From assembly GCF_024343735.1 (NCBI RefSeq), contig NZ_RJUE01000002.1:248001-312000 (forward strand): DNA of 64,000 bases, given 5' to 3'. The first letter of the stretch is position 1. Each line of letters starts with the position of its first letter. The stretch comes from Lacihabitans sp. CCS-44. GTDB taxonomy: Bacteria > Bacteroidota > Bacteroidia > Cytophagales > Spirosomataceae. This document shows positions 32,651 to 40,884 of the stretch, piece after piece. The position numbers were made by a program, and so were the translations under genes. The notes under the pieces are model-generated. The model had not been told where the DNA came from. It searched no databases and saw nothing but the letters and a program-made list of their open reading frames with translations.

Positions 32651-34291
32651 ATGAAAAAATTATCCATCATTATTATTTCACTATTCCTAACAAACAGCAC
32701 AATTGCTCAAAAACTAGACAAAAAAGTTTCCATAACTTTAAATCTTTTCAAGGACCAAGAAAGTCCGCCGATTATTACCAATTTCAATATCAATCAAAAT
32801 GGTGAAATCGTAACATTTTTCACTCAAAGGTTTAGAGGGAAGGGGGAATTTGGAAACCCTTTAACCTACTCTCAGCAGATAAACAAAAAATTCTTTGAAA
32901 CCAAAATGGAAGACATTGAGTATTTTCCATATTTCATAACATTTAAGCATGATCTGAATCTCAATCCCAAAGGCTCGGCAGCCAACTTCTTTTACTCTCC
33001 TAGAAACGTCAACATCAAACCTTCGTTTCTTAAAATCCCAATCTTTGCCAAGTCAGTTTATCCAGAAAATTTAAGCTTTGCTGGTAGTATGTTGGATTTT
33101 CTAAAATCCAACCCCGAGCTAGACATCGAACGGGCAACATACAATACCTTAGTAACTGACCATGACGGAGTCCTTAAAATTAAAAATTCAAAAGCAGTAA
33201 CTGTTTCAAAAGATTTTAGACTCCAAGCGAAAGAGAATGGTTTTTTCAATCCAGTAATAAACACGCATAAACTTGACTTTCAAGACCCCAAACTAAATGG
33301 ACTATTAACAAGGGAGGAAAAAGCTTTTCAGCTATCTGAGGGTAATATGATACAATTTCTTATTAAAACCGATGAAAATGACAATTATGCAGCCTACAAA
33401 AATAATGTCTTCATAGTATTTGACGAAAAGGGGAAAGTCAAAGAATCTTATGAAGAATTCCAGCCTTACATAACCAAATTTATCAAGCGACTCCAAGTGT
33501 TAAGCGAAAAAGGTGAACCAGCGGGTGTAATATATTTATTTAGCAGCAATCAACCGGCTCTTGGAAAAGCCCCAAGAAACCCTGTTGCCAACGATTTTTA
33601 CTTCTATTATTTTGACAACCAAGGCAAAAAGGTCATTTCTAAGAAATTCAACTATGGCGACAACGAAAATAAAGACAACGCATTCAAGCCAATCTTCGCC
33701 ATAAAATCTGCCGCTGGAATTAAATTGTTAAACGCCAATGGTTTTGGAATATCAAAAAAAGGTGCATTTTTTGAGAAAATCCAAATGGATAATACTGGAA
33801 ATATTACTTCGAAAGAAACTTTTGAGGCTGAATTATACAAGTCGAAATACAGTAACAGAGTAGATTTTATAGAGTTAGAAAACGTAGTTTTTCAGGATGG
33901 AAAATTTTACAATATTTCCAAGGCTGTAAGCCCAGGCAGTGAAAATATAGAAAGTAAGTCACTCGGAATTGGGCTCTCAGTCATTAATTCGGATTTAACG
34001 GTTGAATTTAATGGAGAAATTCTAAATCACTCTCCTGTAACAAACAATGGATACCTTGAAACTGTAAAGTTCGACAACAAAAATTATATCATTTATAATA
34101 TATCGACGGCTGGTTCTTACATTGTTGATTTGAAAAACTATCAGTCTGTATTTAAAGTCGGAACATCAAATTCTTCGTATAGTTTTTGGAGTACTGGTCG
34201 GAACTTCATCATTGATAAAGTCAACAAGTCGGCCTATTTTGTATTTCCAGAGAGCGAGAAATCAGTTCATATCCAAAAAGTAACTTTCTAA
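32651..34291 (+). CDS. Secreted protein of unknown function
   Basis: A 546-residue protein with a clear signal peptide (MKKLSIIIISLFLTNSTIAQ). I do not recognise a family. The mature part is rich in short beta-type stretches and polar residues, without obvious repeats, membrane segments or catalytic motifs. Repeated phrases such as FDEKGKVKESY and YYFDNQGKKVISKKFN suggest a beta-propeller or beta-stack of loosely repeated blades. It lies between the broken DUF3472 gene and the gene-fusion scar, with its own sigma-54-like promoter and a strong hairpin after its stop. Confidence 0.8.
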   Translation: MKKLSIIIISLFLTNSTIAQKLDKKVSITLNLFKDQESPPIITNFNINQNGEIVTFFTQRFRGKGEFGNPLTYSQQINKKFFETKMEDIEYFPYFITFKHDLNLNPKGSAANFFYSPRNVNIKPSFLKIPIFAKSVYPENLSFAGSMLDFLKSNPELDIERATYNTLVTDHDGVLKIKNSKAVTVSKDFRLQAKENGFFNPVINTHKLDFQDPKLNGLLTREEKAFQLSEGNMIQFLIKTDENDNYAAYKNNVFIVFDEKGKVKESYEEFQPYITKFIKRLQVLSEKGEPAGVIYLFSSNQPALGKAPRNPVANDFYFYYFDNQGKKVISKKFNYGDNENKDNAFKPIFAIKSAAGIKLLNANGFGISKKGAFFEKIQMDNTGNITSKETFEAELYKSKYSNRVDFIELENVVFQDGKFYNISKAVSPGSENIESKSLGIGLSVINSDLTVEFNGEILNHSPVTNNGYLETVKFDNKNYIIYNISTAGSYIVDLKNYQSVFKVGTSNSSYSFWSTGRNFIIDKVNKSAYFVFPESEKSVHIQKVTF

Positions 34292-34300
34292 AGATAATGC

Positions 34301-34329
34301 ATAGCTGTCTATTCCGAATAGACAGCTAT
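34301..34329. terminator. Perfect palindromic hairpin after the secreted-protein gene
   Basis: ATAGCTGTCTATTC and GAATAGACAGCTAT are exact complements around a single central C, giving an 11-base stem with a seven-base loop. It starts ten bases after the stop at 34291. There is no T tract, so it may protect the 3' end rather than terminate by itself. Confidence 0.6.
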
Positions 34330-34348
34330 CTCTATTCCAATTTATAAC

Positions 34349-34502
34349 TCACACAAACCCCTTAATACTCAAAGTCCCATTTTCTCTCTGAAAGTCTGGC
34401 ATCAGCGTTTGGTTGCCTTGTTTTATAGTTCCGAAATAAAGATGACTGTAAGATTTGATTTTCATGAGCATCAAATCTGGAAGCCGAACTTTCAGCAGTG
34501 CT
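34349..34502 (-). pseudogene. 3' remnant of an unidentified gene
   Basis: On the minus strand a frame ends at TGA (34349-34351), with a product ending TLMPDFQRENGTLSIKGFV. Its codon use and composition look like coding sequence. The frame runs rightward into sequence that is clearly the opposite-strand DUF3472 remnant, so the 5' part of this gene has been lost near 34503. About 50 codons remain (from ALLKVRLPDLMLMKIKSYSH onward). I do not recognise the family. Confidence 0.6.
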
Positions 34503-34709
34503 GGTTGAACGAAAATCAACAAAATAACCTTCACAGCAGATGCTACCGCCAGAATTGGGTACCGCAAAGACTACGAAGGTGGTAATTTGGGAGATGGTTT
34601 TTACCTGAAAAACTGTGGCTTCTCAAACGAAACTACAGCCATGAAAACCCTATTTGAAAGACCATTAAAAAATATTAAACCTCTAGTTGATTTTTCAAAA
34701 CTGCCATAA
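34503..34709 (+). pseudogene. Truncated second copy of the DUF3472 gene 3' end
   Basis: These 207 bases align without gaps to 32234-32440 of the DUF3472 gene, with most bases identical, and end in an in-frame TAA. The product FTADATARIGYRKDYEGG then NLGDGFYLKNCGFSNETT matches the intact copy, but the frame contains TGA at 34506-34508 and nothing upstream belongs to the gene. It is a dead fragment joined at about 34503 to the remnant of another gene. Confidence 0.9.
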
Positions 34710-34857
34710 TGTTTAAGTTAGGGTTGGGAGTTTGGCAGATTATTTTTTCAAGAGAGTTGCTTTAGCTTTAATGTATGATTGCTCGAGTCCAAAAGATATA
34801 AAGAGTTTTTAATTTTGGTCAATTTTTATATATGGCTGATAGATTACACTTATAAAC

Positions 34858-34888
34858 AAAAAACTCTCTGCTTAGCAGAGAGTTTTTT
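34858..34888. terminator. Bidirectional Rho-independent terminator
   Basis: AAAAAACTCTCTGC (34858-34871), loop TTA, GCAGAGAGTTTTTT (34875-34888) form a perfect 14-base stem with A and T tracts on either side. It lies directly after the minus-strand LruC gene and would also stop transcription from the left. Confidence 0.9.
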
Positions 34889-34894
34889 GTTATT

Positions 34895-36934
34895 TTATTT
34901 GCTGAATATATTTGTTGTATTTCTATAATTGGCTTTGGGAAGATACCAGTCGTTGTATAACGTTCCTCCGCTTTCTGCCCAAGCTCTAAAGTTCAAGTAT
35001 CCATTTGAAATTTCTTGTTTTTCAACAGTGTACTCAAAACTCGTTGGAACTTGAATAGCCCAAGGCAAATTATTGAAGCTTTTGTAATAAGTATTTGTTA
35101 CCGAGTTTGATTTGTCATGAGAAGTTCCAAATAGACTCAAGTTGGCTAAACTCGTTGGAGGGTAATTTGGTAAATGTATTTCTTTACCTCTTTGATTGGT
35201 GAAAATGAACTGATTGTACGGTGCAACTCCAATCGTGCTTTGAGTCTGTGGACTGTTCAATTCAATTTTTACTACCAAAGTATCCGCTTGAGAAAAAGGT
35301 TGATTCTGAACAGTGTTCAAATAATCAGAACCTACTCGTTTAATATTATCAAAAACATTATCAAAAGGAATTATAACAGCTTTATTTTGGCCAGCTTCTG
35401 TTCCGTTGGCACTGAGAGTTATAATATTATTTCTCAGAACACTGCCCGTAACGCTTTTTATTAAAGAAGGAGATGCATTGAGTTGGAAGCCAAAGCCACT
35501 TTTATAAGAAGCTCCCACGGCTTTTATAACTGACCTGTGATAAATGTCAACAATTTTATTTTGTGTGTTGTAAATCTCTTCAATTTGAAAATCTAAAACA
35601 AGGTCGTTAAAGTCATAATCTCCTTTTGAAGGCCATAGGTCTTCAAAAATTAACGTAGAAAAAGTAGTTTTAGAGGGGGTATATGACCTAAATGCTCTTA
35701 GTGGATCGTTAGGGAATTCGTCTCTTGTATCACCAGCTCCATCTCCATCGGTGTCTATGTTGGTGTCCATTTTTGGAATATTTGGATCTTGGATTGCCAC
35801 AATTGGATTAGAACTAACCGTAAAAACGGCATCATTGAAATCATTATCACAACCCGCATTGTCACGGCGAATATCTTCAACAGACAACAGGATATTATTG
35901 GATTTAGAATCATCTAAGAGAACAAAATGTCTGTTTATCGCCGTATTGGTCTCAGGGTTAAGATTTGAATGGCTAAATAAAGGATAATATCCGCTACCTA
36001 CGGTTGTTCCACTGTAAGCATTAGATAATAAGAAAAAACCAATGGAAGTACCAGCCTCGAAGGTTCCAATTTTTACTTTATTTCCCGATACTAATCCACC
36101 ACCTGAACCGGCGTAAGAAATGTTTGGAAAGATGATTGTCGGGTTTGTTACCTGAGCAGTGGTTGTTGGTGGGTTTTGGGCATCAAATGTGTAAAATCCC
36201 AAGGTGTTTTTATAACCCGCTCCTTCATGAACAAACGTAACCCATACATCGGCACGCTCCTTTACAGTTAATGTTGTAGGTCTATTTGTTTGTAAATATT
36301 CGGGGTGTGAAACAGGCAGCGGATTTCCTCCTTCGGGTAGGCTTGAGGTTATGTCTAACAAAAATGAAGAACTAATGTTGTCATTAACAGGTAAAAGATA
36401 GGAGGGAACTCCCGAAGAATTCCACGATCCTAAGGTTTGCAAAGTTGGTAAGGCTGTTACGCCTGCAAAATCACCAACTCTCAAGGCTTTAGTATCTTCT
36501 TCTTTTATTATACCAGTTGTAGGTTTAGTGCCCCCAATAGTGAAAATTACTTCTTTGTTTTCAATTTTCATTGTAACATTTCCAGGAATCCCTATCAAAT
36601 CAGTCTTAAAGCTCAACATCTCAACATGGTTGCCTAATTGTTTTTGAGTTTCAAAATACCCCGAAGCATTGGTAATAGCTTTAAACAAAGTTTCTCCGTC
36701 GGGCTCTGTTACTATAGAAAAAGGAATGTTGCTCATAGGTTTATCTTGACCATTGAGAACTTTTATTTTGATGGTAGTTACACTGGAGGTTTTAAAATCA
36801 AATGATTCTGGTACTTTAGTTTTTTCAATACCACTGGAGGTTTCCAAATCTGGTTCTAAAATGTTGTCTACAGTAGGAAGACAGCTTGTTAATCCAATAA
36901 TAGCTATTGAATAAATGAGTATTCTTTTTTTCAT
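34895..36934 (-). CDS. LruC domain-containing lipoprotein
   Basis: A 679-residue surface or periplasmic lipoprotein: the lipobox ends GLTSC (Cys near 18). The mid part has a DUF4114-like segment with acidic motifs (LSVEDIRRDNAGCDNDFNDA), then a calcium-binding thrombospondin-3-like run (DTDGDGAGDTRDEFPNDP near 395). The C-terminal LruC domain opens FEDLWPSKGDYDFNDLVLDF. Similar proteins in Bacteroidota and Leptospira are large calcium-binding envelope proteins without a known enzyme activity. It is monocistronic and ends at the bidirectional terminator. Confidence 0.88.
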   Translation of the reverse strand: MKKRILIYSIAIIGLTSCLPTVDNILEPDLETSSGIEKTKVPESFDFKTSSVTTIKIKVLNGQDKPMSNIPFSIVTEPDGETLFKAITNASGYFETQKQLGNHVEMLSFKTDLIGIPGNVTMKIENKEVIFTIGGTKPTTGIIKEEDTKALRVGDFAGVTALPTLQTLGSWNSSGVPSYLLPVNDNISSSFLLDITSSLPEGGNPLPVSHPEYLQTNRPTTLTVKERADVWVTFVHEGAGYKNTLGFYTFDAQNPPTTTAQVTNPTIIFPNISYAGSGGGLVSGNKVKIGTFEAGTSIGFFLLSNAYSGTTVGSGYYPLFSHSNLNPETNTAINRHFVLLDDSKSNNILLSVEDIRRDNAGCDNDFNDAVFTVSSNPIVAIQDPNIPKMDTNIDTDGDGAGDTRDEFPNDPLRAFRSYTPSKTTFSTLIFEDLWPSKGDYDFNDLVLDFQIEEIYNTQNKIVDIYHRSVIKAVGASYKSGFGFQLNASPSLIKSVTGSVLRNNIITLSANGTEAGQNKAVIIPFDNVFDNIKRVGSDYLNTVQNQPFSQADTLVVKIELNSPQTQSTIGVAPYNQFIFTNQRGKEIHLPNYPPTSLANLSLFGTSHDKSNSVTNTYYKSFNNLPWAIQVPTSFEYTVEKQEISNGYLNFRAWAESGGTLYNDWYLPKANYRNTTNIFSK

Positions 36935-37454
36935 ATAAATGTTTTTATTCCTCTAAATATTGATTAAAACAGTGCCAGTATTTTAATGTATTAAAAATCA
37001 GCACTTTATGAATACTAAAAAATGGAATACTTCCAAAAAATGGAATATGTTATGATGTTTGGAAAGAAAATGCCTTTTTTTAGGACGGAAGCTTCAAAAA
37101 ATGGTATTTTAGATTTAATCAAGAAGATTTAGGTCTTTATTGTATGTTTCATCTATCTCAAGAATAGCCCAGATAGCTAAAATAAAGACTACAGATTCTA
37201 TAAACAGAAGTGTATTAATGAAGTTTTTGAAAACATAAACATTGAGTATCAATAGTTGGGGCAGTTAGAAATGTTATGTATCTATACTGGAGCCTGGTTG
37301 TCATTCAAGTAATCGAGACAAGTTCGAATCTGAGAATCTATGTTAATCGTTTGAAGATTGAATATAAAATTAAACATATTAATTCTGAGAATTGCCAGCA
37401 ATTTCTGTTTCCATTAGAAATACTAAATTATATTTACCAGAAATTTCCTTTCAG
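36935..37454. other. 520-base intergenic region between LruC and MurE genes
   Basis: No coding gene is supported. Three near-copies of AAAAAATGGAAT occur at 37017, 37034 and 37095, the first two 17 bases apart, upstream of the divergent LruC gene; these could be regulator sites. A weak tRNA-like stretch lies near 37290-37345 (see rejected items). No strong hairpin or consensus promoter is visible, although both flanking genes should start here. Confidence 0.5.
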
Positions 37455-38906
37455 ATGCTCCTAAGCGAACTTTTATATACAATTCCTTTAAAATCCGTAT
37501 CAGGCGTAACGGATATCGAAATATCAAAAATTGAGTTTGATTCAAGAAAAATTGAGCCAAACACGCTTTTTGTGGCCAGTCCAGGCACGCAAGTAGATGG
37601 TCACAATTTTATTCAAAAAGCCATAGATTCTGGTGCTACGGCCATTCTTTGTGAGAGATTTCCTGAGGTTTTAGTAGAAAATATTACCTATATTTTGGTT
37701 GAAAACTCGGCAAAATGTATGGGGATAGCGGCCTGCAATTTTTATGGAAATCCATCAAAAAACTTAACATTGGTTGGGGTAACTGGTACTAACGGTAAAA
37801 CCTCCATAGCTACTCTGCTTTTTAACCTTTTCAGGAAATTGGGCTACAAATGCGGTATGCTTTCTACGGTGCAAAATCAGGTGGAAGATGAAGTCATTCC
37901 GTCCACACACACTACGCCAGATTCTGTGAAAATCAATGAACTATTGAGCATAATGCATCAAAAAGGTTGCGTTTATGTTTTTATGGAGGTGAGTTCGCAT
38001 GCCGTAGAAATGCAACGGATCTCAGGCCTGAGTTTTGCTGGCGGGATTTTTACGAATATTACACAAGATCACCTTGATTTTCATTTGACATTCGACAATT
38101 ATATAAAGGCCAAGAAAGGTTTTTTTGATATGTTGCCCAAATCGGCCTTTGCACTCACCAATGCCGATGATAAAAATGGCAAAGTGATGTTGCAAAATAC
38201 TGCTGCCACCAAGTATTCTTATTCTTTAAAAAACATTGGTAATTTTAAGGGAAAAGTAATGGATTGCGGGCTTTTTGGGCTACAAATGGACGTAAACGGT
38301 CAGGAAGTTTGGTTTAAATTGATAGGAAATTTTAATGCTTACAACCTTTTGGCGGTTTATGGTACGGCCATGCTTTTGGGAGAAAACTCAGAAAATGTCT
38401 TAACTATTCTTTCAGAACTAAAGCCACCTCCAGGTCGTTTTGAACAGATTTTGGCTATTGACCACCGTGTAGGAATAGTAGATTATGCACATACACCAGA
38501 CGCTCTGGAGAATGTTTTAGAAACCATTAGAGATCTTCGAGAGGGCAATCAAAAAGTAATAACAGTAGTAGGTTGTGGCGGAAATAGAGACAAAGGCAAA
38601 CGTCCTTTGATGGCCAAAATAGCCTGTGAATTGTCTGATATTGTAATACTTACATCTGATAATCCAAGAAATGAAGAACCAGAAGATATATTGGCTGATA
38701 TGCAAGCTGGTGTGAGTATTACCCAAAGACGGAAAGTAATGCAAATAACCGATAGGAGAGAGGCTATCAAAAAAGCAGCTGAATTGGCAAATTCTCAGGA
38801 CATCATTTTGGTAGCTGGTAAAGGTCATGAAACTTATCAAGACGTGAAGGGCATAAAAAGCCATTTTGACGATAAAGAAGAGTTGGGCTTGGCGTTTGGT
38901 TCTTAA
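37455..38906 (+). CDS. murE: UDP-N-acetylmuramoyl-L-alanyl-D-glutamate--meso-DAP ligase
   Basis: A 483-residue Mur ligase adding the third amino acid of the peptidoglycan stem in the cytoplasm. The ATG at 37455 gives the usual length; the TTG at 37392 would add 21 residues absent from the family. The ATP-binding loop is GVTGTNGKTS near 108-117. Other family motifs are STHTTPDSVKINELL and EVSSHAVEMQR. The amino-acid selectivity motif DNPRNEEP near 401 (DNPR) indicates meso-diaminopimelate rather than lysine. It is separated from other mur genes, as sometimes happens in this phylum. Confidence 0.95.
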   Translation: MLLSELLYTIPLKSVSGVTDIEISKIEFDSRKIEPNTLFVASPGTQVDGHNFIQKAIDSGATAILCERFPEVLVENITYILVENSAKCMGIAACNFYGNPSKNLTLVGVTGTNGKTSIATLLFNLFRKLGYKCGMLSTVQNQVEDEVIPSTHTTPDSVKINELLSIMHQKGCVYVFMEVSSHAVEMQRISGLSFAGGIFTNITQDHLDFHLTFDNYIKAKKGFFDMLPKSAFALTNADDKNGKVMLQNTAATKYSYSLKNIGNFKGKVMDCGLFGLQMDVNGQEVWFKLIGNFNAYNLLAVYGTAMLLGENSENVLTILSELKPPPGRFEQILAIDHRVGIVDYAHTPDALENVLETIRDLREGNQKVITVVGCGGNRDKGKRPLMAKIACELSDIVILTSDNPRNEEPEDILADMQAGVSITQRRKVMQITDRREAIKKAAELANSQDIILVAGKGHETYQDVKGIKSHFDDKEELGLAFGS

Positions 38907-38953
38907 AACTACAACTTGATTCTTATATAAATTTTAAAATTCAACCAAAAAAT

Positions 38954-40153
38954 ATGTTACATACCATGCGTTGGTTTGGACCCAACGACCCTGTAAGTTT
39001 AATGGATATTCGCCAGTCGGGCTGTGCTGGAGTGGTCTCGGCTTTGCACCAGATAGCTGTTGGTGAGGTTTGGACAGAAGCTGAAATTCTTGAAAGAATC
39101 GCCATTATTGAAAAAGATAACGATAAGTTTTCTGAACTCAAATGGTCGGTGGTCGAAAGTCTACCTGTGCACGAGGATATCAAGAAAGGGCTTCCTACGA
39201 GAGAAAAATTTATCGAAAATTATAAGATTTCACTCCAAAATTTAGCCAAATGTGGCATAAAAACGGTCTGTTACAACTTCATGCCAGTCCTGGATTGGTC
39301 ACGCACAAAACTTGACTATACTATGCCCGATGGGGCCAAAGCGTTACGGTTTGTTTGGATAGATTTTGCGGCATTCGATTTATTTATTTTGAAAAGGCCA
39401 GAAGCACAAAATGCTTATAATGAGGAAACAAAAGCTGCTGCCAAAGTAAGATTTGAATGCATGAACGAGGCCGAAAAAGCCGAACTTCAGAATACAGTTT
39501 TACTTGGATTGCCAGGTTCTATGGAAGCTTTTCATTTAGAGACATTTCAAGGATTGTTGAATAATTACGCCAAAATAGGAGCGGACGAATTAAGAGAAAA
39601 TCTGCATTATTTTGTTTCTCAAGTGGCACCTTTTGCTCAGGAATTAGGTATAAATCTCTGTATTCATCCCGACGATCCGCCATTTCCTCTTTTGGGGTTA
39701 CCCAGAGTAGTGAGTACGGAGCAAGATTTAGAAATGCTTATGAATGCTTCGCCCGTGAAAGCAAATGGCATAACATTTTGCACTGGTTCGTTAGGTGTAA
39801 GAGCTGATAATGATTTGGTAACAATGGCTCGAAAATTTGCAGATAGAATACACTTTGTGCATCTCAGAACCACCAAGCGTGAAACCGAGTACGATACTTT
39901 GGTATTTCACGAAGCCGCACATTTGGCGGGTGATGTAGACATGTATGGTGTCATTTTTGAGATAATAAAAGAAGAAAAACGGCGAATTGGGCAAGACGAT
40001 GCCCAAATACCGATGCGACCAGACCATGGGCATCAGATGTTGGATGATTTGCAAAAAACAACTTATCCAGGATACTCGGCAATTGGAAGGCTTAAGGGTT
40101 TGGCCGAAATTCGTGGAATGGAATTGGCAATAAGTAGGAATTTGAAAGAGTGA
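38954..40153 (+). CDS. uxuA: D-mannonate dehydratase
   Basis: A 399-residue enzyme converting D-mannonate to 2-keto-3-deoxy-D-gluconate in glucuronate breakdown. The start MRWFGPNDPVSLMDIRQSG is characteristic. Metal-binding and active-site segments are seen in LCIHPDDPPFPLLGLPRV, ITFCTGSLGVRADND and MRPDHGHQML. It follows murE by 47 bases without functional relation. With the KdgF-like cupin and GH105 genes further right it fits uronate catabolism, but the other pathway enzymes are not in the window. Confidence 0.96.
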   Translation: MLHTMRWFGPNDPVSLMDIRQSGCAGVVSALHQIAVGEVWTEAEILERIAIIEKDNDKFSELKWSVVESLPVHEDIKKGLPTREKFIENYKISLQNLAKCGIKTVCYNFMPVLDWSRTKLDYTMPDGAKALRFVWIDFAAFDLFILKRPEAQNAYNEETKAAAKVRFECMNEAEKAELQNTVLLGLPGSMEAFHLETFQGLLNNYAKIGADELRENLHYFVSQVAPFAQELGINLCIHPDDPPFPLLGLPRVVSTEQDLEMLMNASPVKANGITFCTGSLGVRADNDLVTMARKFADRIHFVHLRTTKRETEYDTLVFHEAAHLAGDVDMYGVIFEIIKEEKRRIGQDDAQIPMRPDHGHQMLDDLQKTTYPGYSAIGRLKGLAEIRGMELAISRNLKE

Positions 40154-40157
40154 GAAA

Positions 40158-40505
40158 TTAGTTTTTCTCACTCAATGCATCTCCATGAAAAACTATTCCG
40201 TCCCAACCAAATTTTATAAAACTCCTAATATTTTGGTGGTCAGCACCTTCTGGGTTTTCTAAGACGTCTTTTCTGTAATAATCTCCAAAGCAAGCAAGTG
40301 TTTCTTCTTTGCTTAGATTTTGCTTTTTGGCAAAAGAAAATACTTTGCAAGAGCCATTATTTTGGTTGGCTTCGTTCATGGTTTCTCCGTTTTTGAATAC
40401 CGTGGGAGTGAAAGTATAATTGGCATCTACCGTTTCTATTATCTCTGAAAACTGAATATTTGCGGGCTGTGTTTTAATTTTTTCTACTAATTCTTCTACT
40501 GTCAT
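40158..40505 (-). CDS. HopJ family protein
   Basis: A 115-residue protein starting MTVEELVEKIKTQPANIQF at the ATG read from 40505; the longer frame to 40565 lacks family support. It matches the small HopJ type III effector family, which is common in free-living bacteria without type III secretion (FTPTVFKNGETMNEANQN, SFAKKQNLSKEETLACFG). The biochemical function is unknown, and the name should not be read as evidence for virulence. It is convergent with uxuA, leaving only four bases between them. Confidence 0.88.
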   Translation of the reverse strand: MTVEELVEKIKTQPANIQFSEIIETVDANYTFTPTVFKNGETMNEANQNNGSCKVFSFAKKQNLSKEETLACFGDYYRKDVLENPEGADHQNIRSFIKFGWDGIVFHGDALSEKN

Positions 40506-40530
40506 TTTTCTTTTTTTGTTAAAATTTTGA

Positions 40531-40731
40531 TTAAAAAGTGGCTTCTCTTTTAAAAAACAGCACAATTTCTTTGGTTGTACCTTGATAAGAATTGGTTTCT
40601 ACAGCCGATACCATTTCCCAGCCTTCTTGGCCTAAATCGTTCAATTTTGAGGTGAGATCTACGTCGTTTACTTTTGGATCCCAAAAACCTTCTTGGGTGG
40701 TTTTGATTACTTTGTACTCGTATTTTTTCAT
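40531..40731 (-). CDS. DUF4177 domain protein
   Basis: A 66-residue protein starting MKKYEYKVIKTTQEGFW at the ATG read from 40731. The pattern LNDLGQEGWEMVSAVE followed by a beta strand (EIVLFFKRE) is the DUF4177 fold, a small alpha/beta protein of unknown role. It lies 25 bases upstream of the HopJ gene on the same strand, so the two are probably co-transcribed. Confidence 0.85.
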   Translation of the reverse strand: MKKYEYKVIKTTQEGFWDPKVNDVDLTSKLNDLGQEGWEMVSAVETNSYQGTTKEIVLFFKREATF

Positions 40732-40884
40732 GTTCTTTTGTTTTAAATGCTTTTTGACATACATTTTTTTTCTTTTGTGATTCTTAGTACATTTTGTGTG
40801 AGAGCTATTCCGCAAAGTTGCACGAAGGTTTCACAAAGTTGCACAAAGTTTTAGTGCCTTTTGGGTTAAATTTAACCATGAGTT

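Noticed and set aside
37290-37345. tRNA-like stretch with TTGTCAT and GTTCGAATCTG resembling an Asp anticodon loop and T loop.
   Set aside because: The acceptor, D and T stems do not pair and no CCA-side fits; at most a coincidence or very old relic.
40158-40505. HopJ name suggesting type III secretion.
   Set aside because: The family is widespread in free-living bacteria; no secretion genes are present and the protein has no effector context here.
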